This document shows positions 57,984 through 64,000 of a stretch of DNA of 64,000 nt, piece after piece. The stretch comes from Sulfurimonas sp. HSL-3221 (GTDB lineage Bacteria > Campylobacterota > Campylobacteria > Campylobacterales > Sulfurimonadaceae). The translations under genes and the position numbers were made by a program. The stretch covers positions 1,736,001-1,800,000 of the forward strand of contig NZ_CP087998.1 of assembly GCF_021044585.1 (NCBI RefSeq). The letters run 5' to 3'. The notes under the pieces were generated by a model. The model worked only from the letters and a program-made list of their open reading frames with translations, was not told the DNA's origin and ran no database searches. Each line of letters starts with the position of its first letter. The stretch's first letter is position 1.

Positions 57984-60333
57984 AGGTTTCCTTTTTGAGC
58001 GGGTACGCTTCCGGGGTTACGAGCGCATGACGCAGTCTGGTGATAAAATCTCTGCGCGCCTCCGGGTTCATGAAAAAATCGAAACGCCCGCCGTCATACT
58101 GCAGCTGCATCAGATCGACGAGGAAACGGTAGCGGGTGTTCACCGCACCGAAATCGGCGGAGAGGGCCGCATTCTGCGCGACAAGCAGGTCCGCCAGCGT
58201 CCGGTTCCCCAGGGCGTAATTCTCCCGCACAAGGTTGTAGCTTTTGCGTGCGCTTCCGGCCGCCGACTGCGCCAGTGCTATCGCCGGGTACGCGGCACGC
58301 AGCGTATGCAGGTCCCCCCGGATCCGCTGTTCCAGTGCCGACAGCCGCTCGAGGCGGTCCGCTTCCAGCCGTCTGACCCCCAAGTCTGAGCGTGCGGCAC
58401 GGGCGCTGCGCCCCCCGCCCTCGAACAGCGGCAGGGAGAGCGACACCCCCGCCATCCAGTTGGTCTCATCCTCCAGGCTGAACGCCGCACCCGGCGTACG
58501 GGTCTCGTCGAAGACATGGGTCACTTCGCCGTACAGCGCGATATCCGGGGACCAGTAGGCCCGCCGATCGGAACGGTATTGCCGGCGCTGCGCCGAAAGC
58601 TGCGCTTCGACCGCATCCAGGTCCGGCGAAACCTTCTGTGCCTCGGCGACATAAAACGCGTTTAGCCGTTCGAACGACACGGCGTTACTGATACGTCCGA
58701 GCAGACCGCTATCGCTGATCACGAGGGCAGGATCTTCCAGGGTCACTTCTGTCAATGCGTACCTGTCGGTGATGGGCCGGTGCAGGATACGGTTGAGCTG
58801 TTCATACGCCCTGGCAACATCGGCCTCGGCCCGCAACCGCGCCTGTGTCGCCACCGCGATCTCGCTCTCCCACTGGTAGACGTCGGAGAGGTCCGTCATC
58901 CCCGCATCGACACGCTGTCTTGCCATCGCAAGGTTGGCCTGCATCAGCCGCTCGTTCTCCCGGCGGATATCGAGCAGTGTTGTGGCTACGTGCGTCTGCA
59001 AAAACGCCGTGGTCGCCTGTCGGACCACCTCCAGTTCCAGCCCGCGCTGCTGCGCCCTGCGCCCTTCCTGCAGCGATTGTTGCACCGCCAGCCTGGCCAG
59101 CGCCCTCTCCGAGAAGAGGATCTGTTGCAGCTTTAACGTACCGTCCGTACTCTTCTCGGCGTAGAACCCCCCTTCGACGTAGACGTTGTCGCCGTTGCGC
59201 TGGGTGTAGAGCAGCTCGGCACTCAATTGGGGCAACAGGACCGAACGTACCTCATCTATGCTCTCTTCCCCTTCCCGAACCCCCAGTTTGCCGGCGATCA
59301 CATAGAGGTTCTGCTTGAGCGCCGTCTCCGCTGCGCTGACCAGGTCCATCGCTTTGCCGTCATCGGCCGACTCATGCAGCAGGCGCGCCTGTGCCAGGAC
59401 ACGGAAGGGCGGCGAGATCTGCATGGCGCGCGCGACCGCCATATCGATGCGCAGCACGCTCTGCGCTTCGAAAGCGACGCTCTGGCGCTCCGCCGCCCCT
59501 CCCCCGGCGATCGCCACGATATTCAGGGCACTGCGACGCAGACGCCGCAGGCGTTCATCGGGGACGAAGAGATCGGCCAGCACGCCCGACCCCACCCCGG
59601 GTTCGAAACCGAGCGAGAACACGGGAAGCTTCTCCCGGCGGAGGTCATCCATCAGCGCCGTGCGTGCTGCCGCAGCGAGCCCCGACATCTCCCCAAGCAG
59701 CACCGCCCCGCTTCCTTCGGCGAGACTGTAGCTCCCATCGGCGGCCACCGGCAGCACCGCGAGCCTGACCCCCTGTGCTTCCGCCCGCTCCGCGGCACGC
59801 GCCGCCATTTCCGGGAAGAGCGCAAGGACACGTGCATCGACCAGCAGCGATGCCTGCTCGAACGGTACGATTTCGCGGTAGCGCTCCAGTGCCGCACCGA
59901 ACGTGCTATGGCCCAGGACAAAGTTGACGTTGCGGACACCGCTCCCGTCCCCTTCCGGTGCGATCCCCCGCAGGCCGGCACCTTCCGCAAAGGGGATCAC
60001 CGTCGGCTTTTGCATGGCACCCTTTGAGAGGGCGACCTCCCCCGCCAGCGTACCCAGGAGGACGATCATGTCGACCTTCGAATCCTTTTGCAGGCGTTCG
60101 ATCGCGGCAGCGGTACGGGCAGTGTCGCCCCCTCCTTCCATCTGCATTGTCTCCGGGAAAAGGAGTTCTGACGGGTTAGGGGCGAGCTGTTTCACTTCCG
60201 TCACCAGTGCCGCCCGGTCCCGGGCAAATGCTTCATCGTAACGGTCCGCGACGATGCCCACATTGAGGGCGGAAGCCAAAACGGGAAACAGAAGCAGCGC
60301 CACTGCGCCCCAACGTCTACATCCGGTTGTCAT
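57976..60333 (-). CDS. Outer-membrane factor (TolC family) with N-terminal binding-protein-like domain
   Basis: 785 residues. Signal peptide about 1-22. Residues about 23-330 look like an ABC-type substrate-binding fold (LNVGIVADRYDEAFARD, VDMIVLLGTLAGEVALS, VPFEQASLLVDARVLALFPEM, LPVFSLGFEPGVGSGVLADL). Residues about 330-785 are a TolC-like OMF with long helices (AAETALKQNLYVIAG, REN YALGNRTLADLLVAQNAALSADFGAVNTRYRFLVDLMQL region). It provides the outer-membrane channel for the exporter. It overlaps the TetR stop (ATGA). The domain combination is unusual. Confidence 0.88.
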   Translation of the reverse strand: MTTGCRRWGAVALLLFPVLASALNVGIVADRYDEAFARDRAALVTEVKQLAPNPSELLFPETMQMEGGGDTARTAAAIERLQKDSKVDMIVLLGTLAGEVALSKGAMQKPTVIPFAEGAGLRGIAPEGDGSGVRNVNFVLGHSTFGAALERYREIVPFEQASLLVDARVLALFPEMAARAAERAEAQGVRLAVLPVAADGSYSLAEGSGAVLLGEMSGLAAAARTALMDDLRREKLPVFSLGFEPGVGSGVLADLFVPDERLRRLRRSALNIVAIAGGGAAERQSVAFEAQSVLRIDMAVARAMQISPPFRVLAQARLLHESADDGKAMDLVSAAETALKQNLYVIAGKLGVREGEESIDEVRSVLLPQLSAELLYTQRNGDNVYVEGGFYAEKSTDGTLKLQQILFSERALARLAVQQSLQEGRRAQQRGLELEVVRQATTAFLQTHVATTLLDIRRENERLMQANLAMARQRVDAGMTDLSDVYQWESEIAVATQARLRAEADVARAYEQLNRILHRPITDRYALTEVTLEDPALVISDSGLLGRISNAVSFERLNAFYVAEAQKVSPDLDAVEAQLSAQRRQYRSDRRAYWSPDIALYGEVTHVFDETRTPGAAFSLEDETNWMAGVSLSLPLFEGGGRSARAARSDLGVRRLEADRLERLSALEQRIRGDLHTLRAAYPAIALAQSAAGSARKSYNLVRENYALGNRTLADLLVAQNAALSADFGAVNTRYRFLVDLMQLQYDGGRFDFFMNPEARRDFITRLRHALVTPEAYPLKKETYE

Positions 60334-60947
60334 CTGATCCCCCTTTTTTTGTCAGCGGTTTTATGCTGTGCGTCCGTGTAAGACCCTCTCGTCTGGCAGA
60401 TGAAGGTATCGCACAACTGCTCGGCGAGTGCCTGCGGGTCTCCGCCTGCTACCACCCAGAATTGCAGGTAACCGTGCAGCTGTCCGTTGAAGGCATAGGC
60501 GCACAGTTGGGCCGCCCGTTGGTCAAGGTTTGGATTGATTTTTGAAAAACATGACGCCAGGAAAGCATAGAGTTTTTGCGCACTCTGCGGGAACTCGTTC
60601 CCAAGGGCACTGAAAAAAAGCGGGTTGTTTCGTACCCCCTCTTCCAATACAAGTCTGCCCTGCTGCACCATCTCGAAGATCATGGAGGCATAATGCTGCA
60701 ACTGTAGGACAGGATCGTCCGCGTTTAAACGGTCAATCCCTTCAAAGAGCATTGCGATTTTCGCTTCGATGTAGGCAAGGTATATGCCCTCTTTCGAACC
60801 GAACATCGCATAAACAGTACTGATGGAAACGGATCCGGCTTTGGCCAGCTCCGCTACTTTGAACTGCTGAAAACCCTCACGCTCCAACATCTGCGCGGCC
60901 ATTTCCAGCAGTTTCACTCTTTTCGTGTCCGGTACGCTCTTTGTCAT
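60330..60947 (-). CDS. TetR-family repressor of the export operon
   Basis: 205 residues. N-terminal HTH (FKVAELAKAGSVSISTVYAMFGSKEGIYLAYIE, about 30-62) with a TetR ligand-binding helical domain. It is the first gene of the operon and so probably autoregulates and controls the exporter. I chose the ATG at 60947 with AAGGTG upstream; a GTG at 60956 is possible. Confidence 0.92.
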   Translation of the reverse strand: MTKSVPDTKRVKLLEMAAQMLEREGFQQFKVAELAKAGSVSISTVYAMFGSKEGIYLAYIEAKIAMLFEGIDRLNADDPVLQLQHYASMIFEMVQQGRLVLEEGVRNNPLFFSALGNEFPQSAQKLYAFLASCFSKINPNLDQRAAQLCAYAFNGQLHGYLQFWVVAGGDPQALAEQLCDTFICQTRGSYTDAQHKTADKKRGIR

Positions 60948-60950
60948 ATG

Positions 60951-60970
60951 GCACACCTTGTGTTGTGTGC
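60951..60970. promoter_or_regulatory. Candidate TetR operator
   Basis: GCACAC...GTGTGC inverted repeat (6-bp arms, 8-base spacer) just upstream of the TetR start codon. The arms have the length and spacing of many TetR operators. It could block transcription of the whole operon. Confidence 0.45.
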
Positions 60971-61057
60971 TTTAAGTATAGGAGCCATTTTCTTAAGAGT
61001 AATTTAATTACTGAGAAATTCCCGCAGGCTGTTTTTGATGTAAACGCGCGTGGCCGG

Positions 61058-61435
61058 TCAGTACTTCCGTTTTCGGGGGATCACGCCGCGAACCCCGCCC
61101 TTGGGGTCATCCATGTCCCCCCGGCGGCGCGGGATCAGGTGCATATGGACATGAAAGATCGTCTGGCCGGCGTCGGCGCCGACGTTGATGCCGATGTTGA
61201 ACCCACTGATCGTCTCATCTAACGCAAGCAGGCGCGCTTTTTGGTGCTGAAGAAGATCGTGCATAGCGGCGATCTCCTCCTGCGTCAGTTCAAAATAGTC
61301 CGCGACGTGGCGCTTCGGGATGATCAGCGTGTGCAATCGCGTGACCGGGTATTTATCGTAAAAAGCAAACGCGAGGTCGTTCCCGTCGACGATCGTGTTT
61401 TCAGGCAGGTGGCAAAAGATACACTTCATAGACAT
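61058..61435 (-). CDS. HIT-family hydrolase
   Basis: 125 residues. HIT motif HVHMHLIPR (about 95-103), N-terminal Cys pair CIFCHLP, and the family block DLAFAFYDKYPVTRLHTLIIPKRHV. Members split nucleoside phosphoramidates or dinucleotides. The start may be the second ATG (61429). No clear ribosome site. Confidence 0.93.
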   Translation of the reverse strand: MSMKCIFCHLPENTIVDGNDLAFAFYDKYPVTRLHTLIIPKRHVADYFELTQEEIAAMHDLLQHQKARLLALDETISGFNIGINVGADAGQTIFHVHMHLIPRRRGDMDDPKGGVRGVIPRKRKY

Positions 61436-61697
61436 AGGATGACAGAATATCCATTAAAATGCCTTTCGCCCGCATGCATCGTCTTTTATGCATCAATAAA
61501 ATTGATATAATTATTGTCATCCCATCGAAAGAGGGTGTGTAGGCTTCGGTATCGTCTCCTTTGCTATGCCTCTCTTTCAAATAGGTGTTTTATTGCCAAA
61601 TCCGCACAGGATTTACATAAACATAAGAAAACACCTGTAACAATGGGAAATACCGATTTTCATCAGGCGGTACGTTTCGCGCCAAAGGAGTGCTTGC
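61436..61697 (+). other. Gene-free region with structured RNA candidate
   Basis: No ORF is supported. TATAAT (61506-61511) could start a transcript toward the gene at 61698. GGTGTTTT (61584-61591) pairs with AAAACACC (61628-61635) around an inner AAATCC/GGATTT stem, so a 50-base hairpin may sit in the leader. I recognise no riboswitch class. Confidence 0.45.
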
Positions 61698-62153
61698 ATG
61701 AAATACGTCCTTATCCTCTCACTGATCGCCGCTTCCCTGTTGGCCGAGATCGATGTCAGACAGAATATCAAGGCCCTTTATATGGGGGTTCCCCTGACAA
61801 AAAACCAGATGAATTACATTCTGGACAACCAGACCCAAATCCTCAGCCTTATGAAGGCCCAGGCGATCCAGACGGTCGGTGCACAGCAGATCCATGACAG
61901 CAACGTCGTGGAGTTCATGCTGCGCAGTGACGGCACTGCCGACAGCTACAGAGTCCTTGACCATGCCAGCCGACGCAATATCGACCGGCTCAGCGAACTC
62001 GTCGTGATGGAGGGGTACAAGCAGATGCCCGTTCCCCCCATGGACACCCCTATCCGCTTCATTATCCGGTACCGTACCGGTAATATGGAGAACGCCGTCG
62101 ACCTCACACCCGAGCCCGAACCGCAGCCGAAGAAGAAAAAACGCGTACGCTGA
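61698..62153 (+). CDS. Secreted TonB-like C-terminal domain protein
   Basis: 151 residues, signal peptide MKYVLILSLIAASLLA. The later part (VEFMLRSDGTADSYRVLDHASRRNIDRLSELVV...IRFIIRYR) resembles a TonB C-terminal / energy-transducer-like fold. Ends in an acidic-basic tail (PEPEPQPKKKKRVR). AAGGAG precedes the ATG by 7 bases. Role unknown. Confidence 0.75.
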   Translation: MKYVLILSLIAASLLAEIDVRQNIKALYMGVPLTKNQMNYILDNQTQILSLMKAQAIQTVGAQQIHDSNVVEFMLRSDGTADSYRVLDHASRRNIDRLSELVVMEGYKQMPVPPMDTPIRFIIRYRTGNMENAVDLTPEPEPQPKKKKRVR

Positions 62154-62188
62154 CCCCTTTCCCGGGGCAGCACCACTCACCCACGCCA

Positions 62189-62872
62189 ATGCTACACTAC
62201 TGCATCATCGGCGACGTCCACGGCTACTATGACAAACTGATGCGCCTCATCGCCCAACTGCCGAAGGAAGCGCGGCTCGTCTTCGTCGGCGACCTCATCG
62301 ACCGCGGGCCGGATTCGGCAAAGGTCATCGCCTTTGTACGCGAAGGCGGACACTTCTGCGTACGGGGGAATCACGAAACGTTCATGCTGTCGCAGCGCCC
62401 CGAAAACGGGCGGCGATGGGAAGCGAACGATGCCTATCATCTCTGGATGCAAAACGGTGGCAACGCGACCCTCGCCTCGTACGGACTGCACGACTATCCC
62501 TCGTTACGGCAGGAAGGAAGCACCCCTCTGCTCCGCCCTTTTTTCCGCGATATTACGTGGCTGGAGACGCTGCCTTACTACCTTGAGCTCGAGGGGTGCA
62601 GCGTGGCCGGCCGCCGGGTCGTCGTCTCCCACGCCTCCGTGTCACGCATCTGGCCAAAGCGCCAAAGCGACCGTGAGGCCTTCAACCGCGACGTCCTCAT
62701 TAACCGCGATCCCCCCGCGCCGCTCCCCGGCATCTACAACGTCTTCGGACACACCCCTTTTCGCACGCCTACGCTTTACGATTACGCGGCGCGCATCGAC
62801 ACAGGCCCCTATCTCTACGGCACGCTTAGCGCCCTCGAAGTGCCGTCGCTCAAACTGTTTGGCAGCACCTGA
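62189..62872 (+). CDS. Metallophosphoesterase, PPP Ser/Thr phosphatase type
   Basis: 227 residues. Ordered metal motifs GDVHG (8-12), GDLIDRGPDS (about 34-43), GNHE (about 66-69), SHAS (about 150) and GHTP (about 191). It resembles PrpA/PrpB and ApaH-like phosphatases. Substrate could be phosphoprotein or dinucleotide. Confidence 0.92.
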   Translation: MLHYCIIGDVHGYYDKLMRLIAQLPKEARLVFVGDLIDRGPDSAKVIAFVREGGHFCVRGNHETFMLSQRPENGRRWEANDAYHLWMQNGGNATLASYGLHDYPSLRQEGSTPLLRPFFRDITWLETLPYYLELEGCSVAGRRVVVSHASVSRIWPKRQSDREAFNRDVLINRDPPAPLPGIYNVFGHTPFRTPTLYDYAARIDTGPYLYGTLSALEVPSLKLFGST

Positions 62873-62944
62873 CGCAGACGTTTCAAACCAAAGGTTAACC
62901 GCGGAAGCGTTACCATAGCTACATCCCAACCCAAGGCGGCAACA

Positions 62945-64000
62945 GTGCAAACGTCCCGGAAAAGTATCGGTCTTGTCGGCGCCGTCGCCATCGGCATCGG
63001 CGGCATGGTCGGCGGGGGAATCTTCGCGGTGCTGGGCGAAGCGGTTTCCCTCTCCCGCGGGGCCACCCCGCTGGCCTTCCTCTTCGGCGGCATCGTTGCG
63101 CTGCTGACCGCCCTCTCCTACGCGCGCCTCTCCGTCGCCTATCCCGGGCGCGGGGGAACCGTCACTTACATCGACAATGCCTTCGGCAATACCCTCGCCT
63201 CGGGCAGCGTCAACCTCATGCTCTGGCTCAGCTACCTTGTCACCATCGCCCTCTACGCCGTCGCCTTCGCCGCCTATGCCCACACCTTTTTTCCCGACGG
63301 TCCGCCGCTGCTGCGGCATATCCTGATCTCGGCGGCCATCGTGCTGCCGACGGCCATCAACCTTGTCAGTAGCACCTTCGTCAGCCGTTCGGAGAGCTTC
63401 ATCGTCGGGATAAAGATGCTGCTGCTCGCCGTCATTATCGTTTCCAGTCTCCCCTACCTCCAGGCGGCCCCTTTCGAGCCGCGCCACTGGGGACCCCTCT
63501 TCTCGATCGTCTCCGCCGGAATGATCATTTTCGTCGCCTATGAGGGGTTCGAGCTCATCGCCAACGCCTCCGAGGACATTGCCGACCCCAAGCGCAATCT
63601 TCCCCGCGCCTTCGTACTCAGCGTCCTGATCGTCATCGCCCTCTATGTGCTCATCGCCGCGGTGACGGTCAGCACCGTTCCCGAAGCGGTGCTGGAAAAG
63701 GCCAAAGATTACGCCCTGGCCGTCGCGGCGCAACCGGCACTGGGACACGGAGGGTTCATCCTCGTCGCCGTCGCCGCACTGCTGGCGACCTTCTCGGCCA
63801 TCAACGCCACCATCTACGGCAATGCCCGCCTGGGCTATACCCTCGCCAAAGATGGCCGTCTGCCCGAAGCCTTCGATGCGGAACGGCGAAACGAACCTTT
63901 CATCGGCATTCTCGCCACCATGGCCGCCGCACTGCTGATCGCCAATACCTTCGACCTGACCGAGATCGCCATCATCGGCAGCGCCGGTTTTCTGCTGATC
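62945..64000 (+). CDS. APC-family amino acid permease, cut by window edge
   Basis: At least 352 residues, running off the right edge. It starts VQTSRKSIGLVGAVAIGIGGMVGGGIFAVLG, the APC helix 1 motif, and has about nine helices before the edge with FVAYEGFELIANASEDIADPKRNLPRAF typical of APC transporters. GTG at 62945 is preceded by AAGGCGG, 5 bases upstream. Expected inner-membrane amino acid transporter; substrate unknown. Confidence 0.9.
   Translation, partial: MQTSRKSIGLVGAVAIGIGGMVGGGIFAVLGEAVSLSRGATPLAFLFGGIVALLTALSYARLSVAYPGRGGTVTYIDNAFGNTLASGSVNLMLWLSYLVTIALYAVAFAAYAHTFFPDGPPLLRHILISAAIVLPTAINLVSSTFVSRSESFIVGIKMLLLAVIIVSSLPYLQAAPFEPRHWGPLFSIVSAGMIIFVAYEGFELIANASEDIADPKRNLPRAFVLSVLIVIALYVLIAAVTVSTVPEAVLEKAKDYALAVAAQPALGHGGFILVAVAALLATFSAINATIYGNARLGYTLAKDGRLPEAFDAERRNEPFIGILATMAAALLIANTFDLTEIAIIGSAGFLLI

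Noticed and set aside
62642-63748. 368-codon minus-strand frame opposite the APC permease
   Set aside because: Shadow of a clear permease gene; composition is Gly/Asp/Glu-rich with no motifs.
1-64000. CRISPR array or diversity-generating retroelement
   Set aside because: No regularly spaced repeats, no cas genes and no reverse transcriptase were found on reading both strands.

Overview
The window is bacterial, gene-dense and GC-rich, with short intergenic gaps and many ATGA or 1-base start/stop overlaps. The gene set points to a hydrogen-oxidising, sulfur-cycling-type Campylobacterota (Sulfurimonas-like). The main reasons are an Ech-type membrane [NiFe]-hydrogenase linked to a cytosolic group-2-like [NiFe]-hydrogenase, two RhlE-like helicases, and many small lipoproteins. 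The GC content is high for that group, so the genus is an inference. No rRNA and no CRISPR array is present; there are two tRNAs.

Layout. 1-9.2 kb holds a peptidoglycan-recycling neighbourhood: AnmK (cut by the left edge), a DUF808 membrane protein, an integron-cassette-like unit, a scar made of two gene fragments, a large lipoprotein, an SSS transporter and an exported NagZ-amidase fusion. 9.2-18.7 kb holds a secreted subtilase with its propeptide-like partner on a separate gene, a Tyr-rich lipoprotein, two tandem ATP-grasp-like genes, a GNAT-BKACE fusion, YaeQ and a fructosamine-kinase-like protein. 18.7-23.4 kb holds a pyruvate-kinase-like protein, a Y-family polymerase, a YceI-like protein and an ankyrin protein. 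23.5-32.8 kb is one hydrogenase operon: six Ech-type subunits, then a FAD/NAD oxidoreductase fused to a hydrogenase small subunit, then its large subunit. pyrF, tRNA-Ser and tRNA-Asn follow.

33.77-44.09 kb is a mobilisable genomic island in the 3' end of tRNA-Asn. It is bounded by an exact 18-bp direct repeat (33749-33766 and 44068-44085). It carries an integrase, a HTH protein, a relaxase with two genes nested in other frames, a MobC-like protein and a probable oriT. Its cargo has a cold/RNA-remodelling flavour (DEAD-box helicase, two cold-shock-domain proteins) plus a transglutaminase-like protein and a HlyIII protein. The right end has IS110 and integrase remnants.

44.2-64 kb returns to core-like sequence: a second DEAD-box helicase, a class II (B12-dependent) ribonucleotide reductase, a lipoprotein gene broken by a 17-bp tandem duplication, a DUF4395 protein, several small lipoproteins and a CNNM/DUF21 protein. 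A six-gene operon then runs from a TetR repressor through an outer-membrane-factor fusion, HlyD and ABC exporter subunits to an LpxR-like lipid A deacylase. The window ends with HIT, TonB-like and phosphatase genes and an APC permease cut by the right edge.

Most notable: the composite hydrogenase operon, with a Cys-to-Asn change at a predicted proximal-cluster ligand and a duplicated C-terminal coding tail after echE; the tRNA-Asn island with nested mob genes; the attC-like cassette; and the export operon whose outer-membrane factor carries a binding-protein-like domain and which ends in LpxR.
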